Source: RH-AL1 sp965277735 (GTDB taxonomy: Bacteria; Pseudomonadota; Alphaproteobacteria; Rhizobiales; Beijerinckiaceae). From it: 64,000 nucleotides of DNA. Below, one piece after another: positions 53,017-61,176 of the stretch. Position 1 is the first letter of the stretch. Each line of letters starts with the position of its first letter. A program made the translations under genes and the position numbers. The DNA lies in NCBI GenBank assembly GCA_965277735.1, contig CBDIDO010000002.1, positions 930,001-994,000 on the forward strand, given 5' to 3'. The notes under the pieces are model-generated. The model searched no databases. It was not told the origin of the DNA and saw only the letters and a list, made by a program, of their open reading frames with translations.

Positions 53017-54579
53017 CTAGGTGTTGCGCTCGAGGATCAACGTCCGAAGCTTGCGATGCAGCACCTTGCCCGTCGCGGTGCGCGGCACCTCGTCATCGGG
53101 CAGAAAGTAATAGGCGCGTGGGCGCTTGTAGCCCGCGAGCTTCTCTCGGCAGAACGCATTGAGCGAATCTGCGTCCGGTATCGCGTTCGGCTTCAGCACC
53201 ACCACTGCGTGCACGGCCTCGCCCCACTTTTCGTCGGGCAGGCCGATGATCGCGATCTCATGGACCGCCGGATGCGTGGCGATCACCGCCTCCACCTCGG
53301 AGGGATACACGTTCTCGCCGCCGGAGATGATCATGTTGCTCTTACGATCGACGAGGCGGATGAAGCCCTCCTCGTCGCGCCGCCCGATGTCGCCGACCGA
53401 GCAGGCGCCGTTGTTGAAGGCGGCGGCCGTCTTCTCCGGCAGGTTCCAGTAGCCGTCGAACGTGTAGGCGTTCTGCGAGAACAGCTCGCCCGCCTCGCCG
53501 TCGGGCACCTCCCTGCCCTGGTCGTCGAGGAAGCGGATTGGTCCCGAGCCGACGCATTCGCGCCCGACGGTACCGAGGTGCGTGAACTGCTCGTCGGGAT
53601 GAAGCATCGTCACCCAACCGCCTTCCGTTGAGCCGTACAGCTCGTAGAGGCCGGAGTTCTTGAACATCTCCATCACGGCGCGCTTCGTGTCGGGCCGCGC
53701 CGGCGCGGACGAGATCATGAGCTTGGTGACGCGCGCGAGTTCCTCGCGACGGCGCATCGCGTCGGCCAGGCCGAGCATCATGATGAAATGCGTTGGCACC
53801 AACGAGGTGAACGTGGAGGTGCCTTCGCCGAGGTAGCGCACGCAGTGCTCGGGATCAAAGCTCTTTCGCGAATAGACGTTGGTGACCCCGCCACAATAGC
53901 TGAACGCGCCGAAGAAATAGATCGAATTTGCGTGGCACATCGGCATGACCAGCAGGGCGGCGTCGTCGCGGGTCAGCCGCAGCTCGATGTCGGTGACGAG
54001 CGACAGCAGGGCGTTTGCGCGATGGCTCCTGACCGCGCCCTTCGGGTTCCCGGTCGTGCCGGAGGTGTAGAGCAGCATGCAGGGGTCGTCGAGCGCGATG
54101 CCGCCCTGCGGCTCGCTCGAGCTGCCAGCTGCAATCAGCTCCTCGTAGGATTGCCAGCCGGAGGGGCAGTGCGCCCGGCCGAAGAAGACGATGCGTTTTT
54201 CCGGGAAATGCAGGTCTCCGCGGATTTCCTCGATCGCGCCGGCCAGCTGGTCTTCGACGATCAGCGCCGCAGCGCCGGCGTCCTCGAGGATGTAGCGGAT
54301 TTCCTTGCCGATCAGGCGGAAGTTGAGCGGCACGACGACGAGACCGGCCTTCGCGCCAGCGACGAAGATCTCGACCCACTCGATGCAATTGTGGGCGAGC
54401 ACCGCGACCCGGTCGCCTTTCCTGAGCCCGAGGCCAGCAAACCCGTTGGCGAGGCGGCAGGCCCTATCGTTCCATTGTCCGAAGGTCATCTCGCGATCGA
54501 GGTCGCGCGCACCAATGCGGTCCGGCTGCAGGCGGTCGTGGACCGTGAGCATCTGACCAAGTGTGAGGATAGCTCCCAT
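53017..54579 (-). CDS. AMP-forming acyl-CoA ligase
   Basis: Acyl-adenylate-forming ligase of 520 residues. P-loop MLLYTSGTTGNPKGAVRSHR near 170-190, LYELYGSTEGGWVTM near 305, and GRRDEEGFIRLVDRKSNMII followed by SGGENVYPSEVEAVI near 395-430; the C-terminal catalytic Lys lies in RTATGKVLHRKL. Start at ATG 54579, with GGGAG seven bases upstream. Between the alcohol/aldehyde dehydrogenase genes and a lyase-like ThDP enzyme, it would activate the acid they form, possibly a 2-hydroxyacid. Confidence 0.9.
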   Translation of the reverse strand: MGAILTLGQMLTVHDRLQPDRIGARDLDREMTFGQWNDRACRLANGFAGLGLRKGDRVAVLAHNCIEWVEIFVAGAKAGLVVVPLNFRLIGKEIRYILEDAGAAALIVEDQLAGAIEEIRGDLHFPEKRIVFFGRAHCPSGWQSYEELIAAGSSSEPQGGIALDDPCMLLYTSGTTGNPKGAVRSHRANALLSLVTDIELRLTRDDAALLVMPMCHANSIYFFGAFSYCGGVTNVYSRKSFDPEHCVRYLGEGTSTFTSLVPTHFIMMLGLADAMRRREELARVTKLMISSAPARPDTKRAVMEMFKNSGLYELYGSTEGGWVTMLHPDEQFTHLGTVGRECVGSGPIRFLDDQGREVPDGEAGELFSQNAYTFDGYWNLPEKTAAAFNNGACSVGDIGRRDEEGFIRLVDRKSNMIISGGENVYPSEVEAVIATHPAVHEIAIIGLPDEKWGEAVHAVVVLKPNAIPDADSLNAFCREKLAGYKRPRAYYFLPDDEVPRTATGKVLHRKLRTLILERNT

Positions 54580-54697
54580 AGCGCAACTCCCGCTGGTTTT
54601 TGCGGTACTGAACGGATCGACCCCGCCGTCGGCCATCGCCGCCAGCCTAGTGTTGATCAGTCGCTCGCGTCGCTGGAAGAATCGGCGCCGCCGTCGC

Positions 54698-55219
54698 TTA
54701 TTTCGGTGACGGCGCAGTCGGCAAGACCAGGACCATGCGGTAGGACGCCTTCGGGTCCTTCGACAGCATGAACACGCAGGCCGGCGACTCGTCCGGCGCG
54801 TGCTGCTCGTCGAAGGCGATGCGCAGCAGATGGGTCACGGGCAGGTTGGTCCGATACCCTTCGGGCACCAGCGGCGCCGACGGGTCGGGCTTCAACGGCT
54901 CGAGCCCGACCGACTTGATCGGTCGTCCGAAGCACTCGCGGATCTGGAACAGCGTCAGCCGCTGCGTGCGCTTGCGGGCGCCGTCCCAGTCGACGAACGT
55001 TTTCTCGAAGAAATCGAGATCGCGATTGGCGACCGCCTTGCGAACCTTGGCGATCATCGCATCGTCGGTGCTGGTCGACGCCACGGCCGGCGCGGCTGCA
55101 GGCGCCGCGGCGCTGGGCGCCACGGGGGCGCCGGTGGCCCCCTCTGCGAGGAGGGGACCACCAGCGAACGCAACCATGACCGCGCCGAGCGCGGCCGTGG
55201 TCCAGCAAATCAGCCTCAC
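54698..55219 (-). CDS. Exported protein coupled to the PQQ dehydrogenase gene, unknown
   Basis: 173 residues from GTG 55219, which overlaps the PQQ dehydrogenase stop (GTGA). N-terminal hydrophobic signal (residues about 5-25, ending GGPLLAEG), an Ala/Pro linker, then a domain of about 110 residues with WDGARKRTQRLTLFQIRECF and VTHLLRIAFDEQHAPDESPA, and two Cys. No heme or cluster motif. Tight translational coupling suggests a periplasmic partner or assembly factor for the dehydrogenase. No family recognised. Confidence 0.65.
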   Translation of the reverse strand: MRLICWTTAALGAVMVAFAGGPLLAEGATGAPVAPSAAAPAAAPAVASTSTDDAMIAKVRKAVANRDLDFFEKTFVDWDGARKRTQRLTLFQIRECFGRPIKSVGLEPLKPDPSAPLVPEGYRTNLPVTHLLRIAFDEQHAPDESPACVFMLSKDPKASYRMVLVLPTAPSPK

Positions 55220-57030
55220 TTCGAGGCCTCTTCGCCAGCGACCTTGAACACCCAGATCACACCGCCCTGCGGTGCGACCTTGAGACGGCGCGCCTCGGGT
55301 AGCGCGTCGTTGATGCCCTGCAACATGCGGTCGGCGTCGCCACCCCAGCCTGCCTGGACGGCGATGTACTGGGTGCCGTTGACCTCGAAGGACGACGGCA
55401 CGCCGACAACGCCGGAGTTCAGCCGCGTCTCCCAGAGGACCCTGCCGGTCTTGGCGTCGAAGGCTCGGAACATGCGATCCGACGTGCCGCCGGCAAAGAC
55501 GAGACCACCGCCGGTGGTCAGGAGCGGCCCCCACATGGACGTATCCTTGAACTCGTGCTGCCAGACCTTCTTGCCCTTATCCATGTCCCAGGCCTGGATC
55601 TCGCCGATCGTCACGGGCTTCGAGACATCCGTGCCGGGCTTGAAGCGTAGGCTCTTCAGGATCGCCGCCACCGGCGCGCCTAGATAGAGTTCGCCGGCCT
55701 TGCGCGGCCCGATCTTGATGTCAGTCAACGTCGCGCAGAGGTTGTCGTTGGCCGGGATGTAGAGCATCCGGGTCTTCGGGTTGTAAGCCTCCGGGAACCA
55801 GTCCTTGCCGCCCCACAGGCCGGGGCAGAAGAACGAGGTGTGACCGACGTGCGGGACCTGGTCTGGATTGTAGGTCGGGCGCCCCGTCTTGGAATCGATC
55901 GAGGCGAACACGTTCTGATACACGAACGGTTTGCCGTCCATGTAATCGATCTTGCCGCTCGGCTCGCGCTCCAGCGTCCAAAGGTAACCGTCACGTGCCG
56001 CATGCACGAGGGCCGGAACCTCCTTGCCGTTCTTCTCGACGTCGATGAGGATGGGGGCGGACACCTCGTCCCAGTCCCACGCGTCGTTGTAATGATACTG
56101 GTGATGGCCCTTCATCGCGCCAGTCTCGACATCGAGCGCGATGACCGAGGTCGTGTAGAGGTTGTCGCCGGGACGCACGGTCGGATCCCACGGGCCGCCG
56201 TTGCCGGTGCCGAAGTAGGCAAGCCCGTTCTTGTCGTCGTAGGTGCCCTGTATCCAGACCGGGCCACCGCCGGTCTTCCAGGTGTCGCCCTTCCAGCTGT
56301 CCGCGCCGGGTTCGCCCGGTGCCGGGACCGTGTAGGTCTTCCAGACCTGCTCGCCGGTGTCGGCGTTGAGCGCGGTTATAAAGCCGCGGATGCCGAACTC
56401 GCCGCCCGACACGCCGACGATGACCTTGCCCTTCGTCACGAGCGGCGACAGCGTCATGTAATAGCTGTCCTTCCACGGGGCGACACACTTCGACCAATTC
56501 TGCTTGCCGCTTTCGGCATCGAGCGACACGACGCAGGCGTCGAGGGTGGCGATGTAGACGTTCTTGCCGTAGAGCGCGACGCCGCGGTTGGTAGGATGCA
56601 GCTGGAAAAGCTCCGGCGGCAGCTCGCGCTGGTACTTCCAGAGGATCTGGCCCGTCGCGGCGCGGATCGCGAGGATTTGGTCGCCGGGCGTCGAGACGAA
56701 CATGACCCCGTTGTTGACGATCGGGGGCGCCTCGTGGCCGTCGGAGACGCCCGTCGAGACGCTCCAGGCCGGGACCAGCTTCTTGACGTTGTTGGTGTCG
56801 ATCTTGTCGAGCGGGCTGTAGCCCCAGCCTTTGTAATTGCCGCGGTACTGCAGCCAGTTCCCAGGCTCGGGCTGCGCCAGGCGCGCGTCAGTCACCGGCG
56901 CATACGGCGCCGGGGCCGCCTGCGCGTCGGCGGCGCGTGCCGGGTTTGCGGAAGCAAGGGCAATCGCGAGCGCGGCCGCGCCGCTTGCGAGCAGTCTCTT
57001 GGATCCCGTACGGGGCATCTCGTAACCCAT
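55216..57030 (-). CDS. PQQ-dependent alcohol dehydrogenase with lanthanide-type Asp
   Basis: Periplasmic quinoprotein of 604 residues with signal peptide (LLASGAAALAIALASANPARA). Eight-bladed propeller features: repeated W-type blade endings (for example GEQVWKTY), metal ligands Glu211 in GVSGGEFGIRG and Asn278 in GTGNGGPWDPTVRPGDN, catalytic Asp319 and, two residues on, Asp321 in NDAWDWDEV. That second Asp marks lanthanide-dependent enzymes (XoxF, ExaF, PedH); calcium enzymes have Ala or Ser. The usual vicinal Cys-Cys before NRG is absent (FQLHPTNRG). No C-terminal heme domain, so an external acceptor is needed. GGAGG precedes the ATG. Confidence 0.93.
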   Translation of the reverse strand: MGYEMPRTGSKRLLASGAAALAIALASANPARAADAQAAPAPYAPVTDARLAQPEPGNWLQYRGNYKGWGYSPLDKIDTNNVKKLVPAWSVSTGVSDGHEAPPIVNNGVMFVSTPGDQILAIRAATGQILWKYQRELPPELFQLHPTNRGVALYGKNVYIATLDACVVSLDAESGKQNWSKCVAPWKDSYYMTLSPLVTKGKVIVGVSGGEFGIRGFITALNADTGEQVWKTYTVPAPGEPGADSWKGDTWKTGGGPVWIQGTYDDKNGLAYFGTGNGGPWDPTVRPGDNLYTTSVIALDVETGAMKGHHQYHYNDAWDWDEVSAPILIDVEKNGKEVPALVHAARDGYLWTLEREPSGKIDYMDGKPFVYQNVFASIDSKTGRPTYNPDQVPHVGHTSFFCPGLWGGKDWFPEAYNPKTRMLYIPANDNLCATLTDIKIGPRKAGELYLGAPVAAILKSLRFKPGTDVSKPVTIGEIQAWDMDKGKKVWQHEFKDTSMWGPLLTTGGGLVFAGGTSDRMFRAFDAKTGRVLWETRLNSGVVGVPSSFEVNGTQYIAVQAGWGGDADRMLQGINDALPEARRLKVAPQGGVIWVFKVAGEEASK

Positions 57031-57062
57031 GCTGTCCTCCCAGACCTACATTGATGCGAACG

Positions 57063-57647
57063 CTACAGTCTTGTCTTTTGGGGCGGCCCGGGCTGCGCGG
57101 TGAACCCGTCTGCGACCATCAGCTTGCCGCCGTCGCCTTTCGTCAGCGGCAACATCGGAAGCTGCTTGACGGCAGGCCCATGCGCGACCTGGCCACCCTT
57201 CTCCGGCTTGAACTCCGAGCCATGGCAGAAGCATCGCAGGATATCCGTGCTCGGATCCCAGGCGTTCAGCTCGCAGCCCTGATGCGTGCAGATGGCCGAG
57301 AACGCCATGATCCCATCGACGCTCATAGGCTTGGAAGCGTCGTCGATATCCTTTGGATCAAACTTGAATAGAATCAGCTTGGCGAAGCGCGAGTCGCTCT
57401 TGGCGACGCCCGCTGCCGTAACGGCGATGGCGGTGACGATGTCGCCGCCCATCTTGATGCTGTCGACGGTCAGTGGCGGCGACTTCGCGTCACCGTCGGC
57501 CGCCACGAGATGATCGCCCTTGGCCGGAAGGTCCTCCCCCTCGGCGAAGGCGCGAGAGACGCCGATCGCCGGCACGAGGCATACGGCGGCGCCCCCGGCG
57601 AGGACCAGCCGACGGTCGATATCTTTGGGCCGAACTCGACAACTCAT
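57063..57647 (-). CDS. Exported Rieske 2Fe-2S protein
   Basis: This 194-residue protein has a Tat/Sec-type signal (DRRLVLAGGAAVCLVPAIG, residues about 11-30) and a Rieske cluster site: CTHQGCELN near residue 120 and CFCHGSEFKPEKGG about 18 residues later, giving the C-x-H-x-x-C / C-x-C-H ligands. Closest in layout to the small subunits of periplasmic oxidoreductases. It lies 32 bases upstream of the PQQ dehydrogenase gene, where a cytochrome c gene would be expected; it is therefore a candidate electron acceptor or cofactor partner. AAGGGAACGAG precedes the ATG. Confidence 0.9.
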   Translation of the reverse strand: MSCRVRPKDIDRRLVLAGGAAVCLVPAIGVSRAFAEGEDLPAKGDHLVAADGDAKSPPLTVDSIKMGGDIVTAIAVTAAGVAKSDSRFAKLILFKFDPKDIDDASKPMSVDGIMAFSAICTHQGCELNAWDPSTDILRCFCHGSEFKPEKGGQVAHGPAVKQLPMLPLTKGDGGKLMVADGFTAQPGPPQKTRL

Positions 57648-57670
57648 CTCGTTCCCTTCTCGCTATCTGC

Positions 57671-58546
57671 TCACGGCAGGATGCTGACGAATTTCACGTA
57701 TACGGCGTTCGTCGGGAGCTCATTCACGCCATAGACGCTTCGTGAATAACGGATCGTCAGGTTGTACTTGTCGCTGATCGTGAGGACGCCGCCGGCTCCG
57801 AGCGCCAAGTCTTCCGTATGCGGGGCAGACTGCAGACCAGTGACAAGATCTTTCTGGTTCGTGTCGTATTCGTAATCGAGCGCGGCAAATGGCTCGATCG
57901 GGATCTGTGGTTGGTTGAGCTTCCAACCGATACGCAGGTTGACGAAGCCCGACGTGCCCGGATCGACGCGATCGGCGCCCGGCGCGCGTTCGTCGCTGCG
58001 GAAGACGCCGCCAGCGTCACCGGTCAGGTCCCAGTGCTTAGCCTGATAGTCAAACAGGATCGTCGAGATGTTATCATAGTAGTGGTTGCTGAACATCTCG
58101 GAGCCGATCGGCGCCTGGATAAAGGTCTGGAAGCCGAAGGTGGAATCCTTGTTCGGCTTTATCCACGCCGCGCCGCCGAAGATCGGGTCGCCGATGCCGT
58201 ACTGGTTGGCCTTGCCACTGACGCTCGAGTTGATCTCGGGCACGATGGCCTCCGGCGCGAAGCCGACATTCGGCAGGCCGTCGAATGTGATGAAGCGCAC
58301 GAGCTTGGTCAGGCCGACGTTGAGATCCTGATCGGTGGTCTTCGTCAGGCCACCGTTCGCCGTGAATGTCTGATCCGTCGGGTTTGCGAAGCCGTATTGC
58401 ACGAAGGCGTCGAAGTCCTTGAAGTTGACTGGCAGCTCGTATTCGTGCGGTCCGATCACAGCGAACGTTACGTTCTCCGCCGATGCCACGGACGGCAGCG
58501 CCGCGAGCGCCGCTGCCGCGAGATAAACCCCAATCCGTCTAGTCAT
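57671..58546 (-). CDS. Outer-membrane transporter, phenol/meta-pathway (SphA-like) family
   Basis: This 291-residue protein has a signal peptide (GVYLAAAALAALPSVASA-ENV) and a beta-barrel pattern of alternating hydrophobic strands, ending in the aromatic-hydrophobic strand NAVYVKFVSILP. Segments such as YGIGDPIFGGAAWIKPNKD and IQAPIGSEMF are typical of PF13557-like transporters found with aromatic and alcohol catabolic genes. It would let hydrophobic substrates cross the outer membrane. G-rich ribosome binding site before ATG 58546. Second gene of the operon. Confidence 0.82.
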   Translation of the reverse strand: MTRRIGVYLAAAALAALPSVASAENVTFAVIGPHEYELPVNFKDFDAFVQYGFANPTDQTFTANGGLTKTTDQDLNVGLTKLVRFITFDGLPNVGFAPEAIVPEINSSVSGKANQYGIGDPIFGGAAWIKPNKDSTFGFQTFIQAPIGSEMFSNHYYDNISTILFDYQAKHWDLTGDAGGVFRSDERAPGADRVDPGTSGFVNLRIGWKLNQPQIPIEPFAALDYEYDTNQKDLVTGLQSAPHTEDLALGAGGVLTISDKYNLTIRYSRSVYGVNELPTNAVYVKFVSILP

Positions 58547-58608
58547 TTCTGCCCCCCCGGCAATGAGCATCGGTGGTGTCCGATGCCGGTCTCACTTCCC
58601 CGAAGTTC

Positions 58609-60042
58609 TTACGTCTGCACGTAGGCGATATGCGTGGCGGTGTATTCGTACACGCCGTGCTTGCCGTCAGCGCCGCCGATGCCCGACTTCCGCACCCCCG
58701 CGTGGAAGCCCTGCATCGCCTCGAAGTTCTCGCGATTGACGTAGGTCTCACCGAACGAGAGCTCCTTCACCGCGTGCATCGCGCTGTTCAGGCTCGTCGT
58801 GTAGATCGACGACGTCAGACCATATTCCGTGTCGTTGGCGAGGCTGATCGCCTCGTCGAGGCCTGAGACCTTCATGATCGGCAGAACCGGCCCGAAGATC
58901 TCTTTCTTCATGATGTCCATGTCGGGTCGGCAGCCCGCTATCACCGTTGGCTCGTAGAAGTGCCCGGCACCCGCGCCGACGCCACCGCCGGTGACGAGTT
59001 GGCCGCCCTGCTGCACGGCGGATTTCACCAGCGCGTCGACCTTGTCGCGCCCGATACGATTGACGAGCGGCCCCATGTCGACCGGCGAGTTGCCGAGCGG
59101 GTCGCCGTATTTCACGGCCTTCATCGACTTGGCGAGGCTCTCGACGAAATGGTCGGCGACGCTAGCATCCACGTAGACGCGCTCAGCCGCGTTGCAGACC
59201 TGGCCGCTATTCAGCGTGCGTGACGCGGTGATGGCGTTGACCGCGAGCGCGATATCCGCATCCTTGAGGACGATCGCCGGCGCCTTGCCGCCGAGCTCGA
59301 GATTGACCTTGGTGATGTTTTTCGCCGCGGCCGCCATGATGCGCGAGCCCGTCTCGATGCTGCCGGTAAAGCTCACCATGCCGACGTCGGGATGGCTTGT
59401 CAGGGCCTCCCCGGTCACCGCGCCGGTGCCGTAGACGAAGTTGATGACGCCGGGCGGCACATCGACCCCGTCGAGCAGCTTGATGAACTCGGCGGCGTTG
59501 TTCGGCGTCTCCTCGCTCGGCTTGATGACGATCGTGTTGCCGGTGACGAGCGCCGGCCCGAGCTTGCGGGCGATCAGGAAGAACGGAAAGTTCCACGGCA
59601 GCACGCCCGCGATAACGCCGATCGGCTTGCGGAACAGGAGGATCGTCTCGCCGGCGCGATCGCTTTGGATCGTCTCGCCTTCGATGCGGCGCGCCCACTC
59701 GGCCATGTAGTCGAGATAGGCGGCGGTGAACTGGACTTCGATCGTCGCCAACGGCAGGACCTTGCCCTGCTCCTCGCTGATCACGCGGGCGATCAAATCG
59801 ACACGCCCGCGGATCTTGTTGGCAATCTCCCGAAGAACGTTGGCGCGCTCGATGGCCGGACGGCGGCCCCACTCCACTTGCGCCTTCTTGGCGGCGCGCA
59901 CGGCGGCATCGACTGTGGCGGCCGACGAATTTGGAATTTCGGAAAGTTGGGTGTCGTGAGAAGGATTGTAGACCGGCACCGACGACCCAGAACTGTCGGC
60001 GACCAGAGAGCCCCCGATGTAGTTCGAGTGGCTGGTGTACAT
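58609..60042 (-). CDS. Lactaldehyde/glycolaldehyde dehydrogenase-like enzyme (AldA type)
   Basis: NAD-dependent aldehyde dehydrogenase of 477 residues, unusually close to E. coli AldA by eye: FTAAYLDYMAEWARRIEGE, IQSDRAGETILLF, LPWNFPFFLIARK, KNITKVNLELGGKAPAIVL and YVNRENFEAMQGFHAG are nearly shared. Asn151, Glu249 and nucleophile Cys283 (NSGQVCNAAERV) are present. AldA oxidises 2-hydroxyaldehydes such as L-lactaldehyde and glycolaldehyde. Here it would take the product of 1,2-diol oxidation by the PQQ enzyme. First gene of the operon; GGGAGAATCC precedes ATG 60042. Confidence 0.9.
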   Translation of the reverse strand: MYTSHSNYIGGSLVADSSGSSVPVYNPSHDTQLSEIPNSSAATVDAAVRAAKKAQVEWGRRPAIERANVLREIANKIRGRVDLIARVISEEQGKVLPLATIEVQFTAAYLDYMAEWARRIEGETIQSDRAGETILLFRKPIGVIAGVLPWNFPFFLIARKLGPALVTGNTIVIKPSEETPNNAAEFIKLLDGVDVPPGVINFVYGTGAVTGEALTSHPDVGMVSFTGSIETGSRIMAAAAKNITKVNLELGGKAPAIVLKDADIALAVNAITASRTLNSGQVCNAAERVYVDASVADHFVESLAKSMKAVKYGDPLGNSPVDMGPLVNRIGRDKVDALVKSAVQQGGQLVTGGGVGAGAGHFYEPTVIAGCRPDMDIMKKEIFGPVLPIMKVSGLDEAISLANDTEYGLTSSIYTTSLNSAMHAVKELSFGETYVNRENFEAMQGFHAGVRKSGIGGADGKHGVYEYTATHIAYVQT

Positions 60043-60095
60043 TCCGGATTCTCCCATATGTCCCGAGCAGCGCAGGGGCGCCACGACGATGTGGA

Positions 60096-60108
60096 ATTCA
60101 GAATGCGA
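60096..60108. promoter_or_regulatory. 13-bp palindrome GNATTCNGAATNC (copy 6)
   Basis: GAATTCAGAATGC lies 53 bases upstream of the AldA-like start, at the head of the seven-gene minus-strand operon. The core is exact. A weaker two-mismatch version (60039-60051) overlaps the start codon region. Confidence 0.75.
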
Positions 60109-60399
60109 AGTATCTAAGATTGGGCAAAATTCCGCAACTTGCGAGGGCGGATGCGGCCTCTGTCTTTTGGGTGTGTCCGCCGGAGAAATCATGCCTTCGC
60201 AGGAGGGAAGTGCGGCAAGTTACGCCCGCCATCCGAGGCAAAATGCACCGATTTGCAGGCAGTATTGTTGTGAAGTCACACAGGCGATGGAGTTGGCGGC
60301 TGGGATTCCATCAGATCGGACGTCGAACCGAACGGATCAATTCGCATTGTCGCCAACAAGGCTAAGACTACGCTTGGTGGCCAACCGAGGAGATTTCAA

Positions 60400-60663
60400 A
60401 TGCGCGTAACATTACTCAGTTTCGTCGCCTGCGCGGCACTCGGGCTTTCGGCCAGCACGGGAGATGCTCTGCCGCTGGCGCCGACATCGAACAGCAGCGC
60501 GGACCTGCCCATCGTGAAGATTGCAGAGGGTTGCGGACCAGGTTTGGTGCGCGGCCGCCGCGGTACCTGCCTGCGCAGACCTGCCGTGTTCTCCCACACC
60601 GGCCGCATTGTCCGCCCTGGCTGCGGGAAGCCAATCGGCGCCGGCCTGCGCACGCCCTGCTGA
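60400..60663 (+). CDS. GCG-type small exported Cys-rich protein
   Basis: 87 residues with signal peptide (MRVTLLSFVACAALGLSAS) and a mature part with EGCGPGLVRGRRGTCLRRPA and a final RPGCGKPIGAGLRTPC, the pattern of the GCG/CRPN-like small proteins of Rhizobiales. GAGGAG precedes the ATG. Four Cys in the mature part suggest disulfides or metal binding in the periplasm. A hairpin terminator follows. Confidence 0.75.
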   Translation: MRVTLLSFVACAALGLSASTGDALPLAPTSNSSADLPIVKIAEGCGPGLVRGRRGTCLRRPAVFSHTGRIVRPGCGKPIGAGLRTPC

Positions 60664-60685
60664 GCCGCGGAAAGCGCACATGGCA

Positions 60686-60716
60686 AAGGGGCCCGGCATC
60701 AACTGCCGGACCCCTT
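60686..60716. terminator. Long hairpin terminator between convergent small genes
   Basis: A 13-position stem with one mismatch: AAGGGG then CCCGGCA on one side, TGCCGGA then CCCCTT on the other, with loop TCAAC. It sits between the GCG-type gene and the convergent small exported protein gene and could serve both. Confidence 0.7.
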
Positions 60717-60738
60717 CATTTCACCTGCATATGGCTGA

Positions 60739-60960
60739 TCAGCGCGGGACACGAAGTCCCATGACCGTGTCGCTCTCGCTTGGAGGAACCACTCCGGACG
60801 AGGCGACCGGGCGATCGACGACGCCGCTGCGGCCCTCGAACAACGCGTAGTAGTGGTCCCGCGCGACCTGAGAGTGCCGGGACTGCGACTGGGCGTGAGC
60901 TATACCGCCGAAGCTTGCGATCAACGTGGCAGCGACCGCAAAACGAGAAAATGAAGTCAT
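60739..60960 (-). CDS. Small exported protein, unknown
   Basis: 73 residues from ATG 60960, with AAGGAG seven bases upstream. Signal peptide (FAVAATLIASFGGIAHA-QSQ) followed by a short polar chain containing DHYYALFEGRSGVVDRPV. No family recognised; this type of short exported protein is common in Rhizobiales. Confidence 0.65.
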   Translation of the reverse strand: MTSFSRFAVAATLIASFGGIAHAQSQSRHSQVARDHYYALFEGRSGVVDRPVASSGVVPPSESDTVMGLRVPR

Positions 60961-61176
60961 CACCTATCTCCTTGTGGAGAGCATACGCCATTCGGCCTAT
61001 GTCCTTGGGTAGATAGGTAGTCGTTTGGCGTGCCCGATCATCTGCATGCATTCGCATGGCAGGGGCGACCCGGGCGCATCGATCGAAGGGAACAAAGTGC
61101 GGAGCGGTAAGACGACCCGCTCCCCAGCTTTATTTTGAAGGACGGCTGCGCGGATTCAGTGCTCGATGGTCCGATG

